Assembly: GCA_002727195.1 (NCBI GenBank)
Contig: PBWH01000026.1
Location: 113,804 to 177,803 of the forward strand
Length of the DNA: 64,000 bases
Direction: 5' to 3'
DNA from: Gemmatimonadota bacterium
GTDB taxonomy: Bacteria > Latescibacterota > UBA2968
The position numbers were made by a program, and so were the translations under genes. This document shows positions 1 to 9,570 of the stretch, piece after piece. The notes beneath the pieces are model-generated. The model was not told the origin of the DNA. It worked only from the letters and a program-made list of their open reading frames with translations, and did no database searches. Every line of letters begins with the position of its first letter. The first letter of the stretch is position 1.

Positions 1-2
1 CA

Positions 3-188
3 CCGTTTACCGATCGCGACGGCAAACCGTTTCTGGAATCACATCATATCGTCTGGCTCTCCCGAGACGGCGACGACTCGATCACCAACACGGTTGCTCT
101 CTGCCCAAACTGCCACAGGAAGATGCATGCTCTTGATCCAGACGAGGACAAGGACCGTCTGCTAAAGATGGCTTTGCGCGTGATCTGA
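3..188 (+). CDS. HNH endonuclease, C-terminal fragment (runs off window start)
   Basis: Frame 3 reads ...ESHHIVWLSRDGDDSITNTVALCPNCHRKMHALD..., a typical HNH core (HH...N...CPNCHRKMH). Confidence 0.8.
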   Translation, partial: PFTDRDGKPFLESHHIVWLSRDGDDSITNTVALCPNCHRKMHALDPDEDKDRLLKMALRVI

Positions 189-276
189 CCCTAACTGCAG
201 CAGCCCTACACGAGACGGTCAATCGGATAGATCAGACTTCTTCGAAGAATGGTCGGGGTCGTAGACGAAGCAATTG

Positions 277-777
277 GAGGACATTGTCATATCTGCAGAC
301 GCGCAATTGTCCGCCCTTGAATGCGGTCCACTCTACAGATTCAGCGATTGGGCGAGTTCTGTGGTCCCACCAGGTGCAGGTGTGTACACGGTATGGGACG
401 ACTAGGGCCAGTTCATCTACGTCGGGATGTCTGGCCGTGGACTTACGCGGGACGATGTGATTGCGATGAAGGAGAGCGGCGAGCGCAGAGGGCTGGTCCA
501 GCGGCTTGGCAGCCACGCTTCGGGTAGGCGCAGCAGCGACCAGTTCTGCGTCTATGTTGCTGACCGGCTGGTGCTTCCAGAGTTGACCGAAGAGGACATC
601 CGGCGAATCGCCAAGGGCGAGAAAGCGCTGTTCGACAACCTGATAAAGGATTACATCGCAGTGCACCTGTTGTACCGTTTCGTCGTCACCGAGGATGGGC
701 AGACAGCTTCAGGCATCGAGGCTGAGGTCAAAACCGGAGTGCTCAGCGCGGGTAAGCCTTTGCTGAATCCAGGTTGA
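277..777 (+). pseudogene. GIY-YIG nuclease-like protein interrupted by in-frame TAG
   Basis: LEDIVISADAQLSALECGPLYRFSDWASSVVPPGAGVYTVWDD*GQFIYVGMSGRGL...; GVYT and FIYVGMSGR match the GIY-YIG core; TAG at 403-405 with the same frame continuing to 777. Confidence 0.65.
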
Positions 778-943
778 TACAGTGGCCAGGGTCTGCCAGT
801 CGTTAGACGCATATGTTGCTTCGGGCGGTGGAGCTGCCCTACGAACAATAGCATCCCAACAGACAGGTGCACTCGTCCGGGTCCAGGTAGAATCGAGTAC
901 CGCCGAAACGCTTTGAGGAAATCTCTACAAGTAGCTTGGGGAG

Positions 944-1183
944 GTGCGAAAGTTGGAAGCACTGCTTGGAATCCTTGTGATCTTTCTTATGGGTGCTGTT
1001 GCTATGGGGTTGGTGGTGACCTGGGGCGACTACAAGACACGGAAGGAATACCTGCCAAGGATAGTCCACATCCTCGTCGCCGATCTCGGAGTGCCAGAGG
1101 GCAAGGTCAAGCCCCGCACGAAATTGGCTGAACTGGGGATCGACCAAGACCGGCTGTTGACTTGCCTTGCAAAGGAAGTCTGA
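944..1183 (+). CDS. Small protein: one N-terminal TM helix plus acyl-carrier-protein-like C-terminal segment
   Basis: GTG start; hydrophobic ALLGILVIFLMGAVAMGLVV then VADLGVPEGKVKPRTKLAELGIDQDRL, ACP-like but without the DSL serine. Confidence 0.4.
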   Translation: MRKLEALLGILVIFLMGAVAMGLVVTWGDYKTRKEYLPRIVHILVADLGVPEGKVKPRTKLAELGIDQDRLLTCLAKEV

Positions 1184-1476
1184 GAGGAAACTTACCCGTA
1201 TTGGCATTATGTCAACATTCCCATACAGTCAGACCGGATCACGGACGATCAGATCACGGAATTCTCTGAAATATTGACGCGTGATGACCGCTACCCAATG
1301 TTGATTCGCAGCGCGAGCAGCAACCGTGTGGGCGGGATGCTCCTGCTGGCTCGCGTGCTCGAACAGAACCAAGACCTCGCAGCTTCTCTGTAAGAAGCAC
1401 GCCGGCGGGGCTCAAGTCCGACCTCGAGACCAGATTGCTCGGGCGCGTCAAAAAATGACGGAATAAGGGGGATCGT

Positions 1477-2406
1477 GTGGAAAACGTAGTGATTGTGGGA
1501 ACGGGATGCGCCGGGTATACGGCCGCCCTCTATACCTCGCGTGCTGGACTGAAGCCACTTGTGTTCGAAGGTGACCTACCCAACGGCCAGCTGGGTACAA
1601 CGACGCTAGTGGAGAACTATCCCGGGTTTCCGGAAGGTGTGGATGGACCCGTCCTGATGATGAACATGCGAGGTCAGGCCGAGCGGTTCGGCACCCGCTA
1701 TGAGTTCGGTCTTGTTACCGACATCGACGTCAACAACGGGTCTCCCTTCACACTGACGATCGACAACGACCGAACGGTCGAATCGAAGACCGTGATCCTC
1801 GCATCGGGAGCAAGCCCTCGTTATCTCGGGCTGGAATCAGAGGCCGCTCTACTCGGTCACGGTCTCAGCTCGTGCGCGACCTGTGATGGAGCCTTCTTTC
1901 GTGACCAGGAACTGGTCGTGGTGGGTGGCGGCGATACGGCGCTGGAGGATTCATTGTTCCTCACAAGGTTCGCGTCGAAAGTCAACGTCGTGCATCGGCG
2001 TGACGAGCTGCGGGCGTCAAAGGTCATGCAGGAGCGGGCCTTCGAGAACGACAAGATCGAGTTCATCTGGGATACCGTCGTTACGGAGATACACGATCCG
2101 GCCCGAAACACGGTCACCGGCGTGACCCTGAAGAATGTAAAGACAGACGAAGCGCGTGAGTTCGCGTGCGGTGGTGTCTTCATCGCCATCGGTCACGTCC
2201 CGAACACCAAGTTCCTCGAAGGAAAAATCGACCTTGACGAGAACGGATACATCAAGGTCCAGTCACCTACGACGAATACGAGCGTCGACGGCATCTTCGC
2301 CTGCGGGGACTGTGTCGACCACATTTATAGACAAGCCATTTCTGCCGCGGGCACGGGATGCGCATCGGCGATCGACGCGGAGCGATGGCTGGCGAAGAGC
2401 GAGTAA
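1477..2406 (+). CDS. trxB: Thioredoxin reductase
   Basis: FAD motif GTGCAGYTAALYTSRAG, CATCDG redox centre, GGGDTALEDSLFLTRFASKVNVVHRRDELRAS, C-terminal GIFACGDCVDHIYRQAISAAGTGCASAIDAERWL. Confidence 0.95.
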   Translation: MENVVIVGTGCAGYTAALYTSRAGLKPLVFEGDLPNGQLGTTTLVENYPGFPEGVDGPVLMMNMRGQAERFGTRYEFGLVTDIDVNNGSPFTLTIDNDRTVESKTVILASGASPRYLGLESEAALLGHGLSSCATCDGAFFRDQELVVVGGGDTALEDSLFLTRFASKVNVVHRRDELRASKVMQERAFENDKIEFIWDTVVTEIHDPARNTVTGVTLKNVKTDEAREFACGGVFIAIGHVPNTKFLEGKIDLDENGYIKVQSPTTNTSVDGIFACGDCVDHIYRQAISAAGTGCASAIDAERWLAKSE

Positions 2407-2461
2407 GGTCATCCTGAGCGCCAGCGAAGGATCCCTTCGAATGTGGCACGATCCAATTTGA

Positions 2462-2827
2462 TATGACACCAATGAGTTCGTCGGCGTCACGCTCTACCTG
2501 AGTGAACAGAAGCCCAGAGGCGGTGGGTTCACGATTTGGCCCGGAACACACCTTCAGGCGGCCGAATGCTTCAAGGATCACTCGATGCTAAAACCCAGAG
2601 GCGGGAACGTCAGAGACGTGTTCGACATGCCGGACCCCCTGGAGACCACGGGTCCTCCGGGCACGGTTTGCTTCTGGCACAGGAGTCTAGCTCATTCGGC
2701 CAGCAAGAATTGCCTGGGCACCATCCGCCTCTGCATGATCACGAGACTGTCCCGCAAAGACCAGGACGACATCCTCTTCGAATGGCCAGACGATCCCTGG
2801 GCCTACTGGCCTGCCTTGAAATCATAA
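2462..2827 (+). pseudogene. Phytanoyl-CoA dioxygenase-like C-terminal remnant
   Basis: YDTNEFVGVTLYLSEQKPRGGGFTIWPGTHL...GPPGTVCFWHRSLAHSASKN...IRLCMITRL resembles the PhyH C-terminal half; the frame has a stop at 2459-2461 and lacks the N-terminal half. Confidence 0.6.
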
Positions 2828-2845
2828 CCCACAAGAGCCGGGAAC

Positions 2846-3613
2846 ATGAACCTCACATTCAGCACGACCGTCTGCCCCCAAGCCCTCCTCCCAGAAGCCA
2901 CCGAATTCGCCCGCAAAGCCGGTTTCAACCGAATCGAGTTGTTCCGCACGTGGACCGAGAGCTCCCCCGTCCATCCCGATTGGTCCGTCCCGATGGTACG
3001 GGACCAGCTCGACGAGGCCGGTCTAATTCTGACCGGGCTGAACATCCGGAACATCACGGGACGTAAAGCGGACTCGGACGAACGCAACCTGAACTACAAC
3101 TTGCGCCAGGTCACCTGGGACTTGCATCTCGCACGCGCCCTTCGACTGCAGGTGGCAAACACGAAGGGAGGCAAACGTACAGACGAGGCACTGGAAGACC
3201 TCATCGAAGGTGTGAACGGGATTCTCGAACGTGTTGAAGACATTTCGCTGAACCTGGGGAATCACCACGGAAACCGACTGCAGACCCTGGAAGACTTCCA
3301 GGCTGTGCTCCCGAACTTGGATGAACGCGCCAGAGTTCTTATCGACACCGGTCACCTGCTCACTTCAGGTGAGGACGTGATGGCCTTTGCCGAAGGCATC
3401 GCCGACCGGGTCGGGCTTGTGCACCTTCGCGACCAGAAGGGCGAGACACCGGTTGCGTTCGGCGAAGGCGACCTCCCGATCAAGGAGCTCCTGGACCTGC
3501 TCAAGGGCGCGGGCTATGACGGAGAGCTGGTGATCGAGATGGAGAAGGTCGACTGGGCGGATCCGCTCGCGGCTACTATACAGGCACGCGAACACGTGAA
3601 AAATCTGCTTTGA
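2846..3613 (+). CDS. Sugar phosphate isomerase/epimerase (xylose isomerase-like TIM barrel)
   Basis: Conserved NHHGNRLQT, DTGHLLTSGED, VHLRDQKGE, GELVIEMEK. Confidence 0.85.
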   Translation: MNLTFSTTVCPQALLPEATEFARKAGFNRIELFRTWTESSPVHPDWSVPMVRDQLDEAGLILTGLNIRNITGRKADSDERNLNYNLRQVTWDLHLARALRLQVANTKGGKRTDEALEDLIEGVNGILERVEDISLNLGNHHGNRLQTLEDFQAVLPNLDERARVLIDTGHLLTSGEDVMAFAEGIADRVGLVHLRDQKGETPVAFGEGDLPIKELLDLLKGAGYDGELVIEMEKVDWADPLAATIQAREHVKNLL

Positions 3614-3644
3614 CTACCGTGGGGCCGGCTAGGTTGTATACGAC

Positions 3645-3673
3645 CTACACTTCGACTCTCGCTCAGTGTGAAG
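3645..3673. repeat. Short imperfect stem-loop repeat, class A
   Basis: ctacacttcgactctcgctcagtgtgaag between gene ends; arms ACACT/AGTGT; a related longer element lies at 18670-18720. Confidence 0.5.
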
Positions 3674-3728
3674 GTGCCTATTCGTCACCTAAGCCAGAGC
3701 ACACCATGCACAGTTCTGGCTAGGCTTT

Positions 3729-4922
3729 TTGGCACTTGGGAAACACATCCTGGCCGAGATCGTCGAAGTCTCGGCAGAGATTCTCAACGACCCTGGTCAC
3801 TTAGAGCGCCGTCTTGTCGAAGCTGCCAAGACCTCCGGCGCCACTGTCGTCGAATCCTCCTTCAACCCCTTTGTCCCCCACGGCGTCACGGGATTCGTCA
3901 TCATCCAGGAGAGCCACCTCGCGGTTCACACCTGGCCGGAGCACGGCTACGCGGCCCTGGACGTCTTCACCTGCAGCCCTTCGATCTCCCCCGCCGACAT
4001 CGCTCGATCCTTCGCAGATGCGGTTGATGGGCACGTTTCCGATCTTCGTGAGATCGACCGGGGCACCGATTACGCTTTCTCCTCCACTTCATCTGCAGGT
4101 TCTGGTGCCGCCAGCCGAAGCATCTGGTTTACGGACCGCCAGGACAACATTGCGCTCTCGCTCAAACACGCCGGCGTGTTGTTCTCGGAGACGTCAGCCT
4201 ACCAGAAGGTCGAGGTCCTCTACAGCGTCGGATACGGCAGGATCCTCCTGCTGAACGACAGCGTCGCATTCACCGAGCGGGACGAGTTCGTCTATCACGA
4301 ACTGATCACACACATACCTGCTACTCACCATCCGAATCCCAAACGCATTCTCGTCGTTGGGGGTGGTGATGGCGGCGCCTGCCGGGAGTTCCTCAAGCAC
4401 GGCAGCATTGAGGCCATCAGCGTCGTCGAACTCGACCCGACGGTCACGGAAGCCGCCCGCGATCACTTCTCAAACATGTCTGCAAGCCTGGACGATCCCC
4501 GAGTCACGCTTGTCCACGGGGACGGTGACGCCTACCTCTCTTCGACATCAGATACGTTCGATGTCATCGCGATCGACTGCCTTGACAGCGCGGGCGACGC
4601 ATTCAGCGAGACATTCCTGGAAACCGCGAAATCTGCTCTGGCACCGGGCGGACTCCTCGTGAGCCAGATCTGGCCCCCAACGCTTCCAGACGATCGGTAT
4701 GTCTCGGATCTCGGTCGCTATCGGGCTGTCTTCGAAGAGGTACGCCCCTACCTGGGACACTTACCCACATATAGCTCCGGAACCGTCAGTTTCGTTCTCT
4801 GCGGGGACGACATCGGCTCTCCCGCAGAACTACCGGCACCTTCATCGCTTCGATACGTAAACCAGAACATCCTCGAAGCCGTATTCTCGATCCCTACTTT
4901 CGCCCAGAACCGAGAGGACTAG
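3729..4922 (+). CDS. speD-speE: Fused S-adenosylmethionine decarboxylase (SpeD)-spermidine synthase (SpeE)
   Basis: TTG start; N-terminal HILAEI and IIQESHLAVHTWPEHGYAALDVFTC (class 1B SpeD with ESH processing site); C-terminal SAYQKVEV, FTERDEFVYHELITH, RILVVGGGDGGACREFLKH, VVELDPTV. Confidence 0.9.
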   Translation: MALGKHILAEIVEVSAEILNDPGHLERRLVEAAKTSGATVVESSFNPFVPHGVTGFVIIQESHLAVHTWPEHGYAALDVFTCSPSISPADIARSFADAVDGHVSDLREIDRGTDYAFSSTSSAGSGAASRSIWFTDRQDNIALSLKHAGVLFSETSAYQKVEVLYSVGYGRILLLNDSVAFTERDEFVYHELITHIPATHHPNPKRILVVGGGDGGACREFLKHGSIEAISVVELDPTVTEAARDHFSNMSASLDDPRVTLVHGDGDAYLSSTSDTFDVIAIDCLDSAGDAFSETFLETAKSALAPGGLLVSQIWPPTLPDDRYVSDLGRYRAVFEEVRPYLGHLPTYSSGTVSFVLCGDDIGSPAELPAPSSLRYVNQNILEAVFSIPTFAQNRED

Positions 4923-4924
4923 CT

Positions 4925-5938
4925 ATGCCCATCCGCGTCGGCCTGATCGGCACGATCGGACACATCCGATACGTCCTCGACGGCATCCCTGAACTCGATG
5001 ACGTCGAACTGACTGCAGCCGCCAAAGGCATTCCCGAAGACAGCCTGAAATCCGTCCGAAAGCACCACGCCTTCTCCGACGCAACCACGTTCTACGAAGA
5101 CTGGCGAGAGATGTTGGACAAGGAATCTCTCGATATCGTTTCCGTCTGCCGTCCGTACCCCCTGAATGCGGAAGCCTCGATCACCGCCCTTGAGCAGAAC
5201 ATCCACGTCGTGAGTGAGAAACCCGTCGCCACGTCCCTGAACAGTCTCGCTCAGATCGAGGAGGCTATGGCTAATAGTGACGCGCGGATGACGGCGATGT
5301 TCGGGATGAGATACGTCCCCGCCTTCCATGCCGCCCGGAAAACCGTGTCCGAAGGACTGATCGGCACGCCGGTGCTGGCGACGGGACAGAAGAGCTACAA
5401 GTTCGGGACCCGACCCGATTTCTTCCGTGAGCGCGCGACATATGGCGGTTCCATGCTGTGGGTGGCCATTCACGCGGTCGACTTCATCCGTTACGTGGCC
5501 GGCGTCGAGTACACACAGGTCGCCGCCTTACACAGCAACGCGATCAAAACGGACTACCCCGGCTGTGAAGACAACGGCGGAATCCTGTTCAAGCTGTCTA
5601 ACGGGGGTACGGCGATGGTGAATCTCGACTACCTGAGGCCGTCGACCGCTCCGACACACGGAGACGACCGACTCCGGATCGTGGGGTCTGACGGTGTGGT
5701 GGAAGTAACAGACTGCGGTGAGCGCGCAACACTGATCCGGGAAGGCTCGGATCCGGAGGATCTTCCTCTCGACGCCCCCCGCAACCTGTTGGTGGATCTG
5801 GTGGATGAGCTGCGTGGCGACGGATCGCATATCATCGAGCCGTACGAGGCGACCTATGTGACCCGCATCTGTCTGCTGGCTCGGGAGGCCGCGGACCGGA
5901 ACGAAATTTTGCCCATCCCGGCGCCCAACCCCGGCTGA
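4925..5938 (+). CDS. Gfo/Idh/MocA family oxidoreductase
   Basis: RVGLIGTIGHIRYV Rossmann start, VSVCRPYP, HVVSEKPVATS, GSMLWVAIHAVDFIRYV. Confidence 0.85.
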   Translation: MPIRVGLIGTIGHIRYVLDGIPELDDVELTAAAKGIPEDSLKSVRKHHAFSDATTFYEDWREMLDKESLDIVSVCRPYPLNAEASITALEQNIHVVSEKPVATSLNSLAQIEEAMANSDARMTAMFGMRYVPAFHAARKTVSEGLIGTPVLATGQKSYKFGTRPDFFRERATYGGSMLWVAIHAVDFIRYVAGVEYTQVAALHSNAIKTDYPGCEDNGGILFKLSNGGTAMVNLDYLRPSTAPTHGDDRLRIVGSDGVVEVTDCGERATLIREGSDPEDLPLDAPRNLLVDLVDELRGDGSHIIEPYEATYVTRICLLAREAADRNEILPIPAPNPG

Positions 5939-6024
5939 GAGCAAAGGGCGGTGAGCGGAGGGCAAGGCAGCCTGCTCTCAGCCCTCTGCCCTCCACTCTC
6001 TGCCCCAAACCCTAACGGGCATCT

Positions 6025-7161
6025 CTACTTCCTGGCGACAATCTCTATCGGATACTCCGACAGAACCTCCACCCCATCCTCCGTGATATGGAACGTATTC
6101 TCGAGGCGGATGCCGTGGTTCAGGTCGTCGCTGTAGGCACCGGGCTCGCAGGAGAAGACGTTTCCGACCTCGAAGATGCCTTCCCGGTCACGGTTCAGGT
6201 CGGGCATCTCGTGCGGGCGGATCCCGACGGCGTGCCCAGCGTGATGGATCAGCCCCACATCCTCGAACCCGGGCAACTCGCGGATTCGGGAGTCAATCAT
6301 CGCGAACAACTCCGTCCCCTTCCCTCCCGGCTTCACCACATACGGGACATCCTCGAGGATGCCCTTGATGTGCTGGAAGACCTGAACCTGGAGGTCGGTT
6401 GGACTGCCGTCGACAGACCACGTCCGGCACAGATCCGACCAGTATCCGTGGTAAGCCGTGTGCGCGTCGATGATGTAGAGCTGGCCGGCATCGATCGTTT
6501 TGTCCCGCGCCCATCCACCCAGTTCCGCGCACTGATAGTCTCCGCCGTGGAAGATGTTCTCACCCACCGCATCCCGCGCGGCGCGCTGACCCGCTGACAG
6601 CACGTCCAGTTCGTTCACCCCGGGGGCAATCGCTTTCTGTGCGGCCGTATACGCCGCCAGGCCGTCTTTCGCCGCCGTTCGGAGCAGGTCGATCTCGTCC
6701 GGGTCCTTCTTCTTCTGCATATCCGCGATCATCGCTTCCAACGAAACCCACTCCGTCGGCGCGATGGTTCGGTCGAGCGTGTCAGCCAACAGCTTCGGCA
6801 TCGCTTCTTCCTGCCAGCCGAGACGTGGCGCGTGCTTCACCCCATCCAGCTTCTTCGCCACCGCCTCGTTCAGCAGCGCCATCAGGTCTGGACTCATCGT
6901 GTAGAGCACGTTTGGCGGGTAGGTGACCCGCTCGTCTACGACCGCCTCGCCCTCGTCGGTGTGGGCGGCAAGCCAGGTGGGTCCCCCTGTTTCGAGGTAG
7001 AGCATCGCAGGGAACGGAAAGTTCGGGTAGTCGCACAGCAGAAGGCCGGTCAGGTAGTAGATTTCGCGCCGATCCGTGATCACCGCCGCATCGATCCCCA
7101 TCTGTTCCAACTGTGACCGAAAGCGGTCCTGTCTCGCTCGACTACCCTCTTGTGTCAGCAT
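6025..7161 (-). CDS. M24 family metallopeptidase (Xaa-Pro aminopeptidase-like)
   Basis: DAAVITDRREIYYLTG N-domain; IIDAHTAYHGYWSDLCRTW, HHAGHAVGIRPHEMPD, FSCEPGAY, IRLENTFHITEDG. Confidence 0.9.
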   Translation of the reverse strand: MLTQEGSRARQDRFRSQLEQMGIDAAVITDRREIYYLTGLLLCDYPNFPFPAMLYLETGGPTWLAAHTDEGEAVVDERVTYPPNVLYTMSPDLMALLNEAVAKKLDGVKHAPRLGWQEEAMPKLLADTLDRTIAPTEWVSLEAMIADMQKKKDPDEIDLLRTAAKDGLAAYTAAQKAIAPGVNELDVLSAGQRAARDAVGENIFHGGDYQCAELGGWARDKTIDAGQLYIIDAHTAYHGYWSDLCRTWSVDGSPTDLQVQVFQHIKGILEDVPYVVKPGGKGTELFAMIDSRIRELPGFEDVGLIHHAGHAVGIRPHEMPDLNRDREGIFEVGNVFSCEPGAYSDDLNHGIRLENTFHITEDGVEVLSEYPIEIVARK

Positions 7162-7289
7162 GATTACACTCCTGGACGTTGACTCGACTGCGAATCGGGC
7201 TTACCAATAGCCCCCGTCGGAAAGGCGCAGGAAGATTGGGCCGACCGGCTACCAAGTCAAGCATCTGGCAGAACGAACAGAGGGTTTAC

Positions 7290-8344
7290 TTGAGCAAATC
7301 GACAGTACGGGTCGCGATTGTCGGCATGGGGATTGGCAAGCCGAACGGGAGGGCGATATCCGAAAAACCACACGGTGAGGTGGCCGCGCTCTGCGACCTA
7401 GACACAGGCCGGATGAACACCTTCGCGGCCGAACTCGCGAACGATCCGAAGCACTACACCGACTACAAGAAGCTCTGCGAAGACCCGGACATCGATGCCA
7501 TCTTCGTCGGCACGCCGAATCAGCTGCACGTCCCGATCGCCCTCGAAGCCGTCCGTAACGACAAGCACGTCATGGTCACCAAGCCGCTCGCCGATTCGGA
7601 GCGGGCAGCGAAGAAACTCGTGGACGCCGCCGAGTCATCTGGGGTCGTAAACATGATGTCACTGTCAACCCGGTTCGGCCCCGCTTGTCGGTATCTGGGT
7701 GCCCTGTCACAGGAGGGTTATTTCGGCGACCTGTACTACGCTCGATCGCGCAGCATAAGACGACGTGGCATCCCTGCCTGGAATCTGGGGTTCATCAAGA
7801 AAGGCGGCGGGCCTTCCGGGATATGGGCGTCCACGCGCTCGATGCGGTCTGGTGGCTCCTGGGGATGCCCACACCGGTAACCGTCACCGGCGTATCCGGC
7901 GCGAAATTCGGCCCACGCGGTGAGGGATACGGCGGTGAATGGCGCGGACGGAAAGCGCCCAAACGTGTATACTCCCAGTATGAGGCTGACGACTACGCAG
8001 GCGGGTTCATCCGGTTCGAGAACGGGACGGGCCTGCAGATCGAGAGCTTCTGGGCTTCGCATCAGCGCCCCGAGTTCCAGATGGAATTTTTCGGCACGGA
8101 GGCAGGCGCGCAACTCAGTCCGCTGACCCTTTACCGCACGGATCACAACAACGAACAGGACGTCTCGGTCGAACTCCCCCGGGGTGGCAAGGAGAGCTGG
8201 GACAACATCGCGGCCCACTTCATCGACTGCATTCGCCTCGGTAAGACGTGCGAGGCGCCACTGCGTCAGGGTCTGACCGTTCAGCAGATGATGGAAGCGC
8301 TCCTCAAGAGTGCGGAAACCGGGAAAGAAGTCAGGATCCGATAG
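7290..8344 (+). pseudogene. Gfo/Idh/MocA family oxidoreductase, frameshifted
   Basis: VRVAIVGMGIGKPNGRA...HVMVTKPLADSERA in frame 3 continues as FRDMGVHALDAVWWLLGMP... in another frame; shift near 7805-7820. Confidence 0.8.
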
Positions 8345-8358
8345 CAAGAGGCAAGGCC

Positions 8359-9570
8359 ATGGCAGATCGACAGACCATTCGTGTGACCGTTGGGAATCAG
8401 GATGCCGATATCAGGGGATCGGACCACCGGGCCCTCCAGTCGGCCGTCGACTATGTGGCGTCATTAGGCGGTGGCACGGTCGATATCAGTGCCGGACGGT
8501 TCGTCATGAACGACTCCCTCCACCTGCGGTCTCACGTCAACATCGTGGGCGCGGGAGAATTGACTATCCTCGCCAAGCCAGCGGCCGCTCAGAGCATGCT
8601 AGCCCTGGACGGCGACTTCGGTGAAGAACAGATCACCCTGGAAGATGCCTCGGGATTTTCCGTCGGTCAGGGCGTAAGCGTCACCGACGACCGATCAGGC
8701 GGTTTCCACACGGTGGTCGGCACACTCCTCTGGCAGGACGGTGACACCTTTGGCGTCAGCAAGCCCATGGGCGGCGACTACATGGTCAACAACAACGCCC
8801 GTGCGGCCACCACGTATCCAGTCGTCAGCGGCTACCATATCGAGGGTGTGTCGATCGACGGCCTGACGATCGAAGGCAACAAACAAGAGAACCCGTACCT
8901 GACGGGATGTCGAGGGGCTGGCATCTTCCTGTATCGCGGTCACGGCACCCGAATCCTCAACTGCCGCGTGTATGACTACACCGGAGACGGCATCAGCTTC
9001 CAGCAGAGCAACCACGTCTCCGTCGAAGCCTGCCATTGCCGTGGCAACACGCACCTGGGGCTGCACCCGGGCAGCGGTAGCGGTTCACCCACGATCCGGT
9101 ACTGTACGTCCGAAGAAAACGGGCGGATCGGCCTCTTCCTCTGTTGGCGCGTAAAATATGGCACCTTCGAGAACAACAAACTTCTGAACAACGGAAAAAC
9201 GGGCATCTCGATCGGGCACAAGGATACGGACAATACCTTCAAGGCCAACACCGCCAGCAGGAATGGTCGCGAAGGGATCCTGTTCCGGAACGAGTCCGAA
9301 CCGATGGCCGGACACCGCAACGTCTTTGACGGAAACACGATCACGGACAACGGGAACAAAGATGAGGGGTATGGGGTCCGCGTGTTGGGAGAGACCAATG
9401 AACTCGGATTTACGAACAACCGGATCGCCAACGTGGACACGGCGAACCAGCGATACGGCTTCTACGTCGGAGAGAAGGCCGGGCCTCTGGCGCTAGTCAA
9501 CAACGAGATGAGCGGTCACCTGGAATCCGACATCTACTACGAGAATCAGGCACTTGATCCTGCGGATTGA
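8359..9570 (+). CDS. Right-handed parallel beta-helix protein (pectate lyase-like fold)
   Basis: QSAVDYVASLGGGTVDISAGRFVMNDSLHLRSHVNIVGAG; repeated NCRVYDYTGDGISFQQSNHVSVEACHCRGNTHLGLHPGSGSGSPTIRYCTSEENGRIGLFLCW. Confidence 0.85.
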   Translation: MADRQTIRVTVGNQDADIRGSDHRALQSAVDYVASLGGGTVDISAGRFVMNDSLHLRSHVNIVGAGELTILAKPAAAQSMLALDGDFGEEQITLEDASGFSVGQGVSVTDDRSGGFHTVVGTLLWQDGDTFGVSKPMGGDYMVNNNARAATTYPVVSGYHIEGVSIDGLTIEGNKQENPYLTGCRGAGIFLYRGHGTRILNCRVYDYTGDGISFQQSNHVSVEACHCRGNTHLGLHPGSGSGSPTIRYCTSEENGRIGLFLCWRVKYGTFENNKLLNNGKTGISIGHKDTDNTFKANTASRNGREGILFRNESEPMAGHRNVFDGNTITDNGNKDEGYGVRVLGETNELGFTNNRIANVDTANQRYGFYVGEKAGPLALVNNEMSGHLESDIYYENQALDPAD

